A stretch of 56,426 bases of DNA from CAVHXA01 sp963639765 (GTDB lineage Bacteria > Bacillota > Clostridia > Oscillospirales > Oscillospiraceae): assembly GCA_963639765.1 (NCBI GenBank), contig CAVHXA010000014.1, positions 1 through 56,426 of the forward strand. Direction: 5' to 3'. Positions 6,501 through 15,407 of the stretch are shown here, piece after piece. The translations under genes and the position numbers were made by a program. The notes below the pieces were generated by a model. The model saw only the letters and a list, made by a program, of their open reading frames with translations. It made no database searches and had not been told where the DNA came from. Each line of letters starts with the position of its first letter. The first letter of the stretch is position 1.

Positions 6501-8354
6501 TCAGGCAGGCATATCGGCGGGGGCGCCGCCCATATCTCCGCCGGGACCTCCGCCCATGTCACCGCCGGGACCTCCGGGACCTCCGGGACCTCCGGGGCCT
6601 CCGGGGCCACCTGCGCCGGCAGAGGACGTGATAAAGCGCTCACCTGCCAGATATTCGTCATAAGCGTTTTGATAGACATCCAGGCATTCCTGCAGTCCCA
6701 GGTTATAGAGCTCGTCGACAAAGCCGCCCCAGGATTCGTCGGTCAGTTCAACTGCACAGGTCATAAACTTGAGAAGGTTTTCTTCTACATGGGTGCAAAT
6801 ATCGCTGACGGAATTGGTAATGGAATCCTGCTCCTCTGTGGTCAGGCCCGCACCATTGGGCACCGCATGCTCGGAAGTAATGCTCTCGTCGGAATACAGA
6901 CTTATGGCTTCTACAACCTCGGGCTCATAGGCACTGAAGAATTTGTCGGCATAGGTCAGCGAGGGGACCAACGAACCCATACAGTAAATTGTGCCGGCAT
7001 TGTTGAGGTTCAGACCGTTGGGGTTGTTGAGAATGACATCCGTCCATTCAGGCTCACCGTCATCGCCGCGCACCCAGGACACGCCCTCTTCGCCATAGTT
7101 GGCCAGCAGAATACCGGGCTCTGTCCAGAAATAGTTCAGGTATTGCATTACAAACTCGGGATTCTCACAGTCGGCCGTGATGGAGATTCCGTTCCCCTGA
7201 GCCAGTGTAGCCTCGTCACCCCAGGTGTTGTTTCCCTCATCATCTACCAGGGGACCTACCGCCTGCATGCGCATGTCCGGATCGGAATCGGCAGTCATAA
7301 AGGTGCGGTAATCGTTGATGCCGTCGGCGCGATCCTCAAACATAAAGACCTCGTCGTTGACCAGATTGGTAAAGCGCGTGGTGTTGCTCACACCGGATTC
7401 GTTGTAGAAGTCCGGATAGATAATGCCGTCGGCATACAGCTGGGCAAACCATTTGACGTATTCGTAGTATTCCTCGGTGGCATAAGGTGTGGTGACCTTC
7501 CCGTCGAGCAGATAAAGATCCAGGCTCGAAGCGGAGTATCCCAGTGTGTGGGTATTGAAGGCTGCGTAGGTATACTGCATCGAGCCATCGTCGGTTTTGT
7601 AGGTATAGGTTGGATTGTATGCTTCTTTTACGGCATAGAGGACTTCTGTCAGGTCGTCGCGTGTGCGAGGAATATCCAACCCCAGCGCGTCAAGCCAGTC
7701 TCCGCGGCATACCATGCCGCGATCGGTAAAGGTGGTGTTGGAAATTGCCGTCATGCCAAGGAACATATCGGACTCTTTGACAACCTCGAGCGTGGCGTAG
7801 TCCAGTGCACTGAGATAGCCCCAATAGTCGGGCATGTTGACCTGCATGGCCTCCTCGGTCATTTCGATGATGACTTCATCTTCATAGGCCTGTGCCTGTC
7901 CGCCGGAATACATCGAACCGACATTGATCAGGTCGTCCCAGTCGCCGGCCGCGATCATCAGCTGAAACTGCTCTGTGGCAGTCTGGTCGTTGACTGTATC
8001 AACCTGCAGATGGACACCTGTGGCTGCATCGGCAGCGGCGACCATCGATGCGTCGTTCCATACATCCACATAGCCTGCATACAGGCCCATAATGGTGGCC
8101 CACATGGTGATCTCGTCGTCGCCGGACAGCGGATAGGAGATCGCCGCAGCCTCGGAGCTCTCGCCCTCGGCGGCATTGTTGCTCTGCGCAGTCTCGGCCG
8201 GCGCAGCAGTCTCGGTCGGTGCAGTCTCTGCAGCTTCTGCAGAAGCTGCAGAAGCTGCTGTTTCTTCGGCTGCCGGAGCGGTTTCGGTTTTTCCGCAGCC
8301 TGCAATCAGGCACAGCGCCAAAACCAGAAGCAGCGCAAGGATTCTTTTTTTCAT
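6501..8354 (-). CDS. Extracellular solute-binding lipoprotein with Gly-Gly-Pro tail
   Basis: A 617-aa ABC-type solute-binding lipoprotein. The N-terminus is a lipoprotein signal (MKKRILALLLVLALCLIAGC, lipobox Cys20), then an Ala/Glu/Thr-rich linker to about residue 72, then a large binding fold of the LplA/type 1 sugar-binding class (GLYAGYVDVW, IAAGDWDDLINVG, ISITADCENPEFVMQYLNYFW). Unusually the last ~39 residues are Gly/Pro-rich: five consecutive GGP units, then GGDMGGG-type repeats. No permease or ATPase genes lie beside it, so it is an orphan binding protein that must pair with a distant transporter or act as a surface receptor. The start follows AAGGAAG. It ends at its own terminator. 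The substrate is unknown; an oligosaccharide is likely from the family. Confidence 0.85.
   Translation of the reverse strand: MKKRILALLLVLALCLIAGCGKTETAPAAEETAASAASAEAAETAPTETAAPAETAQSNNAAEGESSEAAAISYPLSGDDEITMWATIMGLYAGYVDVWNDASMVAAADAATGVHLQVDTVNDQTATEQFQLMIAAGDWDDLINVGSMYSGGQAQAYEDEVIIEMTEEAMQVNMPDYWGYLSALDYATLEVVKESDMFLGMTAISNTTFTDRGMVCRGDWLDALGLDIPRTRDDLTEVLYAVKEAYNPTYTYKTDDGSMQYTYAAFNTHTLGYSASSLDLYLLDGKVTTPYATEEYYEYVKWFAQLYADGIIYPDFYNESGVSNTTRFTNLVNDEVFMFEDRADGINDYRTFMTADSDPDMRMQAVGPLVDDEGNNTWGDEATLAQGNGISITADCENPEFVMQYLNYFWTEPGILLANYGEEGVSWVRGDDGEPEWTDVILNNPNGLNLNNAGTIYCMGSLVPSLTYADKFFSAYEPEVVEAISLYSDESITSEHAVPNGAGLTTEEQDSITNSVSDICTHVEENLLKFMTCAVELTDESWGGFVDELYNLGLQECLDVYQNAYDEYLAGERFITSSAGAGGPGGPGGPGGPGGPGGDMGGGPGGDMGGAPADMPA
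6520..6628 (-). repeat. Short in-frame Gly/Pro-coding repeat
   Basis: Tandem 9-nt units of the GGACCTCCG type (plus-strand reading), near-identical around 6570-6610, encode the GGP tail of the binding protein. Such a tract could change length by slippage. Confidence 0.7.
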
Positions 8355-8383
8355 GGACGTTCTTCCTTTCCGGTTGCTTTTCA

Positions 8384-8460
8384 GGTACCACTGTGCGATA
8401 CATCAGATGCTTTTATATAATGATTCCGGCAAAAATGTATGCGAATTGCGCAGTGGTTCC
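8384..8460. repeat. Imperfect long inverted repeat in the leader/promoter of the solute-binding lipoprotein
   Basis: GGTACCACTGTGC...GATACAT (from 8384) is mirrored by ATGTAT...GCGCAGTGGTTCC (ending 8460), with a TATATA box of the minus-strand gene inside the loop. It could be an operator or a large RNA hairpin. The rest of 8461-8722 is AT-rich, contains no gene I can support, and separates the two divergent surface genes. Confidence 0.55.
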
Positions 8461-8722
8461 TTAATATTATCGAAACATCTGTTGAAAATATACCTGTTCA
8501 CTATCTGAAAGTCAATGCAGCAAGCCTTACAATTTGTTTATAAAAGATTTATTTCTGGTTCACTCCCTGTTTGAAACAGTACGCCGGGAAAGCATTGTTT
8601 CCGAAGGTATTTATCGAATTGTGCGGTTTCGCAGTGTGTTTTCGGGCGCAGAAAAGATACCGGTCAACGGAGATTGTATTTCCCTGCCGATCCCTTTCTG
8701 TTAAAATTTCTTTCAGACCCTC

Positions 8723-8751
8723 TTGAAAATTGTGAAGATTCTGTGTATGAT
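8723..8751 (+). promoter_or_regulatory. sigma-A promoter for the sortase substrate gene
   Basis: TTGAAA (8723-8728), 17-bp spacer, TATGAT (8746-8751), about 30 bp before the ATG. Confidence 0.75.
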
Positions 8752-8782
8752 AAGCACATAAATCAGAATTGGAGGGTTTCAC

Positions 8783-9844
8783 ATGAAAAACCGCATTCTT
8801 TCATTGCTCATGATTCTGTCTCTTCTTTGCGCTGTTTGCATGGTTTCCGTACTGGCCGCTCCTCCCGAGCCCCCTGCCGGAGATCCGCCCGCAGGAGCTC
8901 CCATGACTCCTCCTGACGGAGCTCCCATGACTCCTCCTGACGGAGAGCCTGCCGGAGAAGTCTCCTGGGCAGACTACCAGGCCTATCTGCTTAACACCAT
9001 CGGTGCCGGTGCACCCGACAAAGCCGAGCTTCAGGCTCAGATCGATGCTCTTGGCAGCTGGAGCGACATCGACGTAACCGCCAGCCCCTGGGACATGTTC
9101 TTCAAAGAAGGCAGCAGCTTCTTTGGTCAGGTTATGACCTGGGACGACTTCGTTGCTGCCGGCGGCAATGGCGGCACTGCGCTTGATATTGCTCCGCAGG
9201 AAATGACCGACGCTCCCGCTGAGGGCGAGGCTCCTGCTGAAGACGCAGCTCCCGAAGCTCCTGCCGAGCCTGCTCCCGTTGCCGAAGAAGCCGGTGCTCC
9301 CGCAGCAGAGACCGTTACCGTAAGCTTCAACATTGCCGACGCGCAGACCCTGCCTGTCGGAGAAGACCTGGTGTTCTATATCGGCTGCGAAGCTCCCGTT
9401 GATCTGGGTCCCAATGATGCCGTCTCCTGCACCTGCAGCCATGCAGTGATCTCCTATTCCGAGGTCACCCTGGGCGGACCCTACAGCTATCCCACGGCTG
9501 AGCTTGTCACCATCTCCGGGATCGACGAAGACTGCTCCGTAACCATCTCCTACGACAACTCCGTAGCCGACATTGCTCCTTCCGTCACCTTCGACGCAGA
9601 CGCGATTGCCGACGCCGTTGCTCTCAACGCCCAGATGTCTGCCGAACGTGCCAACAACCCCATGCCCGAAGGCGCTCCGGGTGCTGCCGCTGGGCCCATG
9701 CTCATCTCCGGTGCTCCTGCAGCTCCTGCCGGAAACGGGCCTGTTGGTCCTGCCACCGGCTCCGGCAACATGGTCCTGGTTATCTGCGTTGTCTGTCTTG
9801 CAGGTCTGGCCGTTGTGTGCTTCACTTCCAAAAAGCGCGCCTGA
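8783..9844 (+). CDS. Cell-wall-anchored surface protein, predicted sortase B substrate
   Basis: A secreted 353-aa protein. It has a signal peptide (MKNRILSLL... ending near VLAAPPEP), a Pro-rich segment with APMTPPDG repeated twice (about residues 38-54), a Trp-containing region around SWADYQAYLLNT, an acidic Ala/Glu/Pro linker (about 130-175), and a beta-rich domain (about 180-270). The C-terminus is a cell-wall sorting signal: GPATG (322-326), a hydrophobic stretch (about 330-347) and the basic tail SKKRA. The motif differs from LPXTG but fits the xPxTG pattern (SPKTG, PPKTG) used by clostridial class B sortases. The srtB gene 80 nt downstream supports the pairing. The ATG follows GGAGGG at 8772. 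The ligand or function of the exposed domain is unknown. Confidence 0.8.
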   Translation: MKNRILSLLMILSLLCAVCMVSVLAAPPEPPAGDPPAGAPMTPPDGAPMTPPDGEPAGEVSWADYQAYLLNTIGAGAPDKAELQAQIDALGSWSDIDVTASPWDMFFKEGSSFFGQVMTWDDFVAAGGNGGTALDIAPQEMTDAPAEGEAPAEDAAPEAPAEPAPVAEEAGAPAAETVTVSFNIADAQTLPVGEDLVFYIGCEAPVDLGPNDAVSCTCSHAVISYSEVTLGGPYSYPTAELVTISGIDEDCSVTISYDNSVADIAPSVTFDADAIADAVALNAQMSAERANNPMPEGAPGAAAGPMLISGAPAAPAGNGPVGPATGSGNMVLVICVVCLAGLAVVCFTSKKRA

Positions 9845-9879
9845 CCCTATGCAAATCCGCAAAAGCCTGATAAAATATG

Positions 9880-9909
9880 GGGGCTGCCAAAAGCAGCCCC
9901 TGTGTTTTT
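9880..9909 (+). terminator. Terminator/attenuator between the surface protein and srtB
   Basis: Stem GGGGCTGC/GCAGCCCC (9880-9887 with 9893-9900) with a CAAAA-type loop, then TGTGTTTTT. Partial read-through would give much more substrate than sortase. Confidence 0.85.
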
Positions 9910-9924
9910 AAGGAGGCATTGTCC

Positions 9925-10824
9925 TTGAAAAAGAAACTTCTTCGTATCCTTGGTCTTATATTTGCTCTGGGTGCCATGGTCACCGGCGGTATTCTTGTCT
10001 GGCGTTCCGTTACGCAGAATCGGACGCAGGACAAGCTGAGCAATATACGTCAGCAGGTTCAGACCGCAGATCAGGCCGGGAATCGTTCTTCAGATGCGGC
10101 CGAACAGCATCCGGCGGCAGACAGCGATCCCGCGCAGGCCGCTTCGTCACAGCCTGCATCAGCAATCTGCGAAGATGCGGCCGAAGACACAGCCGAATCC
10201 GCCGTACCGGCAGCCGAACCTGCCGAGCAGGTCCAGCGCGACTCCATACTTCCGCAATACGCGGCTCTGGCCGAGCAGTATGCGGACTTTGCCGGCTGGC
10301 TGACCATCGGTCAGGATGATGTTATCGACACGCCTGTTGTCCGCGGCACCGACAACGAATTTTATCTCGACCACGACTTTGACGGCCAATCCGCATGGGG
10401 CGGAGCCATCTTCATGGACTGTCAGAACGAGCTTAACCCGCTGAGCCGAAACACCATTCTGTATGGCCACCATCTGGCAGATCAGTTTGAAGACCGTATG
10501 TTCGGCGAACTGACGCAGTATAAAGACCAGGATTATGCAACCGCCAATCAGATTTTTTATTTTTCCACGCCATACCAGGCATATCAGGCCAAAATCTTTT
10601 CGTGCTATACCATTTATCCCAGCGACTGGCGGCTGTATAGCACGACATTCGTCGATGACGATGACTTTATGTCCTACTGCAGCGATGCCATTGCACGAAG
10701 CTGCTGTGCTTTTGAAGCATCCGTAGGACCAGCCGACCGGATTATTACTCTGTCCACCTGTGACTATACCGCAAAGGACACACGCTTCATCGTACATGCT
10801 GTGCTCAGTCCGCTCGACAGCTAG
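9925..10824 (+). CDS. srtB: Class B sortase
   Basis: Membrane-bound transpeptidase that cleaves a sorting signal between Thr and Gly and links the protein to peptidoglycan. The 299-aa product has an N-terminal membrane anchor (about residues 5-27), an Ala/Glu-rich spacer to about 105, and the class B catalytic domain with GWLTIGQDDVIDTPVV, His182 in NTILYGHH, Cys279 in TLSTC, and Arg287 in DTRFIVHA. A TTG start at 9925 is chosen because AAGGAGG (9910-9916) precedes it by eight bases; another TTG two codons earlier is too close, and no ATG fits. It sits just after its likely substrate and is followed by a strong terminator. Confidence 0.93.
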   Translation: MKKKLLRILGLIFALGAMVTGGILVWRSVTQNRTQDKLSNIRQQVQTADQAGNRSSDAAEQHPAADSDPAQAASSQPASAICEDAAEDTAESAVPAAEPAEQVQRDSILPQYAALAEQYADFAGWLTIGQDDVIDTPVVRGTDNEFYLDHDFDGQSAWGGAIFMDCQNELNPLSRNTILYGHHLADQFEDRMFGELTQYKDQDYATANQIFYFSTPYQAYQAKIFSCYTIYPSDWRLYSTTFVDDDDFMSYCSDAIARSCCAFEASVGPADRIITLSTCDYTAKDTRFIVHAVLSPLDS

Positions 10825-10887
10825 GCGGCATCACCCGACGACTCTGTGCGGCTGAACCCTTCCTGCATGCATTCGCATATTTTAATA

Positions 10888-10922
10888 CCCCCAATACCCT
10901 TGTTCGGTGTTGGGGGCTTTTT
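10888..10922 (+). terminator. Rho-independent terminator after srtB
   Basis: An 11-bp stem CCCCCAATACC/GGTGTTGGGGG followed by CTTTTT. The opposing gltS transcript also meets this hairpin, with a weaker T-tract on that strand. Confidence 0.85.
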
Positions 10923-10955
10923 ATTCCCGCTTCGGGGATGCTTTATATCTGCGGG

Positions 10956-12377
10956 TTATCGGTCGCGGCGCCGTGCAAACAGATCTTTTCGAAAACAGAT
11001 CACGTTCATTACCGCAAACAGGACTGTAAGGATTCCCAGTGTTATGAGTGACTTTCCGACGCTTTGCGGAGCAAGACTCATCAGCAGCAGCATCGGAAAG
11101 CCGAACAGGATGGCCCACGGCTGGTGATATACCAGGTTTGCTGCTGCCGGAGACTGAAATCCGGGATCTACCTCCCGCAGCAGAATCACACCGGTAGAGG
11201 CTGTCCCGGTGAGCATGCCATACAGCGACAGAAAAGCCTCATTGCGGTATTGTGCAAACACTCTGCGGCAGACAACGTTCAGATACCAGTAGGTTATAAC
11301 CCCACCCAAAAGGCAGATAATCGCCAGTGGTATCACAAATTCGTGATGCTTAAAGGCGGACAGATCAATAGCCGCGATAGAGGCCACCACCATTACATCA
11401 AACATAAAGCCCGAGATGCGATTCTGCAAAAAGTTGTTGGTGTATTCTCTTTGGATGATATTCTTTTTTTTCAGAAATCGAAGTGCAGAGCGGACCAGCA
11501 AAGCAAAAATCGTCCCAAACAGAAAGTTAAATCCCCAGATCAGCGGCTGCACGGTGTTGTAGCCAAACTGACCAAGCACTCCGGTGTTGATCAGAGCATT
11601 GACAGCCAGCATAAAGCCATACGCCATCGCATATGTGATAAAAACCAGCGAAAGCTGAATTGTGAATTTATCCATGGATTCCGACAGCGGAATCTCGCCC
11701 GGAGCCGTGATCATATCGGCTGTCAGCTTTTCATCCTCAACGTTTCGGCCGGTATCACCGGTGAATACTCCCCTGCGGCGCAGAACATTGAGATATATTA
11801 CGCCGCCCACACTGGCCGCCACAAAACCCATTGCCGCTACCGTAAGGCCAAAGCTGGTTCCTCCGGTAAATCCATAGGTGTTCTCAAAGGTACGGCCCCA
11901 GTTATACGCCTGTCCGGGTCCCTGCCCATATCCCATGGGCAAAAGAATTCCCGATGCAAAGAAGCTGTCCATTACAAAGCTCAGTGCGATGGTCACCACA
12001 AGCCCCAATATGCCCTGCAGCAGATATGTGGCTACCACGGTAACACCGGTATCAAAGCCTCCCGGCCGCTCACCATGCGCGCGCGTGTTTTCGCTTCTGC
12101 GCAGACTCATGGCAACGAAACCCAGGCCCAGGCCGTGATATGTAATAATCTCCAGCATCCCGGTTTCAAACAGAGGTCTGTCAAACGCCAACCGCCACAG
12201 CCCCTGCACGGCCAGCAGAAGAAAACCACCCAGCACAGAGCTTGGAATCATCATCCTTCGCAAAGGCCGTATTACGTTGCGGAGAATATTGGCTATCATC
12301 ATTGCGCCAAACAGCAGCGTCATGATCAGTACAAAAGACCATACCTCTCCATCCCAGAAGTTCATACCCGTCGTCAT
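10956..12377 (-). CDS. gltS: Sodium/glutamate symporter, GltS family
   Basis: Integral membrane carrier of 473 aa with about ten to twelve hydrophobic helices arranged as two similar halves. Family features include IPSSVLGGFLLL near the N-terminus, the re-entrant Gly-rich segment GFTGGTSFGLTVAAMGF, and GMLTGTASTGVILLREVDP in the second half. It imports glutamate with Na+. The start at 12377 has GGGGA six bases before it. It is the last of four genes read from the rsmE side (rsmE, membrane protein, dehydratase activase, gltS). Its position next to a 2-hydroxyacyl-CoA dehydratase activase suggests a link to amino-acid fermentation, which is inference. Confidence 0.85.
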   Translation of the reverse strand: MTTGMNFWDGEVWSFVLIMTLLFGAMMIANILRNVIRPLRRMMIPSSVLGGFLLLAVQGLWRLAFDRPLFETGMLEIITYHGLGLGFVAMSLRRSENTRAHGERPGGFDTGVTVVATYLLQGILGLVVTIALSFVMDSFFASGILLPMGYGQGPGQAYNWGRTFENTYGFTGGTSFGLTVAAMGFVAASVGGVIYLNVLRRRGVFTGDTGRNVEDEKLTADMITAPGEIPLSESMDKFTIQLSLVFITYAMAYGFMLAVNALINTGVLGQFGYNTVQPLIWGFNFLFGTIFALLVRSALRFLKKKNIIQREYTNNFLQNRISGFMFDVMVVASIAAIDLSAFKHHEFVIPLAIICLLGGVITYWYLNVVCRRVFAQYRNEAFLSLYGMLTGTASTGVILLREVDPGFQSPAAANLVYHQPWAILFGFPMLLLMSLAPQSVGKSLITLGILTVLFAVMNVICFRKDLFARRRDR

Positions 12378-12458
12378 AAGAATCCCCTTTTAATCACCTT
12401 TGGTTTGGCAAAGCCGAACAAATTGCCGGAAAGCAACTGCGTTTCCGCGGCGCCGCCC

Positions 12459-15380
12459 TCACTTTCGCTCTTCGATAGCAGCCATCAGGCTGCGCAGTCG
12501 GATCTTTACCGCCCCCAGATTGGAAATCTCGTCGATTTTCAGCTGCGTATACAATCTTCCGCCCTGCTCCAGAATCTGCCTTGTCTCGTCTGATGTGATG
12601 GCGTCAATACCGCAGCCAAAGCTGACAAGCTGTACCAGCTGCATGTCCGGCTGTGTACACACATATCTGGCTGCCGCATACAGTCTCGATTGATAGGTCC
12701 ACTGATTCAGGACCGTTCTGGGTTCATAGCCCATGTGGTAGGCAACCGCATCCTCGGTAATCAGGCAAAAGCCATAGGACGTGGCCAGCTCGTCGATGCC
12801 GTGCCCTATTTCGGGATCGATGTGATACGGCCGGCCGGCCATCACCAGGATCTGACGACCCATAGTCCGTGCCTGATCGATAATCGCCCGGCCCTTGCTG
12901 CGAATGTCCTGTTTGTATGCCTCGTAGGCCGCATAGGCCGCCCGGACTGCAGCACCGGTCTCGTGCTTTGGAATCTGAAACTGCTGCTGAAAATACTCCT
13001 CGGCATGCTTTGCAAAATCCTTTGGGCGATGCAGTCCAAAATAGGGGTTCAAATATCGAATTTCGGCCAGCTTTGGTATATTGGCGCCCAAAAGCTCGGG
13101 ATAATACGCTACAACCGGGCAATTATAGTGGTTGTCTCCGGATTTTTCGTTGAAGTTATAGGGCAGGCAGGGATAGAAAATGGTGTCTATTCCCATGTCC
13201 AGCAGACTCTGGATGTGACCGTGCATCAGCTTGGCGGGGTAGCACACCGTGTCAGAAGGAATCGTCGCCTGACCACGACTGTACAGGCTGCGGCAGCTTG
13301 GTTCGCTCAGAACCACCTCAAATCCGAGATTTGTGAAAAGAGCATGCCAGAACGGGAGATTTTCATACATGTTCAGCCCAAACGGAATACCGATACGTCC
13401 GCGCGTCCCCGGTCCGCCGTTCAGGCTGCGGAGCTTTTCGTATTTGTATTTTGCCAGATTGGGCAGCCGTTCTTCTGCGCCCTTTCCCAGCGGCTTCTGG
13501 CAGCGATTTCCGGAAACAAACCGTCTTCCGTCGTTGAACCTGTTGATGGTCAGCGCACAATGATTGGTGCAGCCCTGGCAGGTAATCGGGTTGGATGTGT
13601 GCACAAAGCCCTCAAGTGCCTGTGCGTCCAGAAGTGTCGACTTCTCGAGATGCAGGCTTTTGGCGTATAGAGCCGCCCCATAGGCCCCCATCAGTCCCGC
13701 AATCACCGGTCGGGTCACCTCCCGGCCCAGCTCCAGCTCAAAGGCGCGCAAAACCGCATCGTTGTGGAAGGTTCCTCCCTGAACAACCACATTTTGGCCC
13801 AGGTCTGCGGCCGATGCGGCACGAATAACCTTGTATACGGCGTTTTTGACAATCGAGATCGACAGTCCTGCCGATATGTCCTCTACCGTAGCTCCGTCTT
13901 TCTGAGCCTGCTTGACCGAGGAATTCATAAATACCGTGCATCGTGATCCCAGATTGACCGGATGCTCCGCATACAGGCCCAGCCTGGCAAAATCCGCGAT
14001 TTCATAGCCCAGTGCCCGGGCAAAGGTCTCGATAAAGGAACCGCATCCCGACGAACAGGCCTCGTTGAGCAGGATGGAGTCCACGGCTCCGTTGCGGATT
14101 TTAAAGCATTTCATATCCTGCCCGCCAATGTCGATGATAAAGTCAACCTTTGGGTTAAAATGGCTGGCAGCTCTGTAGTGTGCCATAGTCTCTACCAGCC
14201 CGGCGTCACAGCCAAAGGCCGCTCGAATCAGGTCTTCTCCGTAGCCGGTTACGGCACAGCCGCCGATCACGGTTTTTTCGTTCATTCGGGAATAGAGCGT
14301 TTTCAACTGATCCAATACTACCGCCACCGGATCCGCCCGGTTTGATGCATAATAGGAATAAAGCAGGCTGCAATCCTCGCCGATCAGAGTCAGCTTTGTC
14401 GTGGTAGAGCCGGCGTCAATACCCAGATAAGCCCGGCCAACATATGTTTCTAGGCTGCAGCTCGGAACGGACCTTGCATTATGCCGCGAACAAAACGCGC
14501 TGTATTCTTCCGGCGAAGCAAACAGAGGCGGCAAGGTATCGGTCAGTCCGCGACTGTCCACACTGTGCGCAAGAGCCGCATACAGTGCGTCAAAGCTTCT
14601 TTCGCAATAGCCGTCGGCACAAAGCGCTGCACCGATTGCGGCGTAGCAGTCCCCGTTCTCCGGAAAAACGGCGTGGTCGTCATCCAGCCCGAGCGTCTTC
14701 TGAAAGCGAACGCGAAGCTGGGTTAAAAAGTGCAGCGGCCCGCCCAGAAAGACAACCTGCCCGGCAATAGGCCGGCCCTGCGCCAGCCCTGCGATGGTCT
14801 GATCCACTACTGCCTGAAAGATCGATGCCGCTACGTCCTCTTTTCGACCGCCCTGGTTCAGGATGGGCTGGATGTCGGATTTTGCAAAGACGCCACAGCG
14901 CGAAGCAATCGGATAGATCTTTTCATATCTGCCGGCCAGATCATCAAGCTCATCTGCGGTAACATTCATCAGCGTGGCCATCTGGTCGATAAAGGCACCG
15001 GTCCCTCCGGCACATGAGCCGTTCATCCGTTCCTCCAGCGCCCCGCCAAAAAAAATGATCTTGGCATCCTCGCCGCCCAGCTCAACCACTGCATCGGTCC
15101 CCGGCAGAAAACGGTCCACTGCCTGGGCCGTGGCAAAAACCTCCTGCACAAAATCTATTCCTGCCGCTTTTGCCATTCCAAGTCCGGCAGACCCCGTGAT
15201 CACAGCCCGAACCTGCTGCCCGGCCACAACTGTCCGGGCCCTTTGCAGCAGCTCGCATGTTTTTTCCCGTACCTGAGAAAAATGCCGCTCATAGCTGCGG
15301 AAAAGCAGCTCGCCCTGCGGCGACAGCACCACCACCTTAACCGTGGTGGAGCCTACGTCAATACCAATTTGAAGAGCCAT
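12459..15380 (-). CDS. 2-hydroxyacyl-CoA dehydratase activase (BadF/BcrA type), short two-ATPase form
   Basis: ATP-dependent electron-transfer activator of the HgdC/BadF/BcrA type. The 973-aa chain holds two ASKHA ATPase modules: residues about 3-260 (IGIDVGSTTVKVVVL, VVELGGEDAKI) and about 315-570 (YLGIDAGSTTTKLTLI, FIIDIGGQDMKCFKI). Cys motifs of the [4Fe-4S] site are NGSCAGGTGAF and NEACSSGCGSF, with ASRCGVF and GSRCTVF. These are followed by a DUF2229 region (from GRIGIPFGLNMYENLPF) and a segment ending in VKIRLRSLMAAIEERK. Many homologues run to about 1400 aa; here the chain stops where their last module would begin. No dehydratase subunits are in the window. It lies downstream of a membrane gene and upstream of gltS, all on one strand. 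Confidence 0.85.
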   Translation of the reverse strand: MALQIGIDVGSTTVKVVVLSPQGELLFRSYERHFSQVREKTCELLQRARTVVAGQQVRAVITGSAGLGMAKAAGIDFVQEVFATAQAVDRFLPGTDAVVELGGEDAKIIFFGGALEERMNGSCAGGTGAFIDQMATLMNVTADELDDLAGRYEKIYPIASRCGVFAKSDIQPILNQGGRKEDVAASIFQAVVDQTIAGLAQGRPIAGQVVFLGGPLHFLTQLRVRFQKTLGLDDDHAVFPENGDCYAAIGAALCADGYCERSFDALYAALAHSVDSRGLTDTLPPLFASPEEYSAFCSRHNARSVPSCSLETYVGRAYLGIDAGSTTTKLTLIGEDCSLLYSYYASNRADPVAVVLDQLKTLYSRMNEKTVIGGCAVTGYGEDLIRAAFGCDAGLVETMAHYRAASHFNPKVDFIIDIGGQDMKCFKIRNGAVDSILLNEACSSGCGSFIETFARALGYEIADFARLGLYAEHPVNLGSRCTVFMNSSVKQAQKDGATVEDISAGLSISIVKNAVYKVIRAASAADLGQNVVVQGGTFHNDAVLRAFELELGREVTRPVIAGLMGAYGAALYAKSLHLEKSTLLDAQALEGFVHTSNPITCQGCTNHCALTINRFNDGRRFVSGNRCQKPLGKGAEERLPNLAKYKYEKLRSLNGGPGTRGRIGIPFGLNMYENLPFWHALFTNLGFEVVLSEPSCRSLYSRGQATIPSDTVCYPAKLMHGHIQSLLDMGIDTIFYPCLPYNFNEKSGDNHYNCPVVAYYPELLGANIPKLAEIRYLNPYFGLHRPKDFAKHAEEYFQQQFQIPKHETGAAVRAAYAAYEAYKQDIRSKGRAIIDQARTMGRQILVMAGRPYHIDPEIGHGIDELATSYGFCLITEDAVAYHMGYEPRTVLNQWTYQSRLYAAARYVCTQPDMQLVQLVSFGCGIDAITSDETRQILEQGGRLYTQLKIDEISNLGAVKIRLRSLMAAIEERK

Positions 15381-15407
15381 AGAAAATAACGTCCTTTTTT
15401 ATGCAAT

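Noticed and set aside
6474..8420. A 648-codon open frame on the plus strand opposite the solute-binding lipoprotein
   Set aside because: It is antisense to a protein with a clear lipobox and family sequence; the translation has no family features and no ribosome site.
9877..9924. An upstream ATG extending the sortase by 16 codons
   Set aside because: It lies at the base of the intergenic terminator hairpin and has no ribosome site; the TTG at 9925 has AAGGAGG.
11064..12593. A 509-codon frame on the plus strand over gltS
   Set aside because: Its translation is Gln/His/Arg-rich, typical of an antisense shadow of a membrane protein; no start signal.
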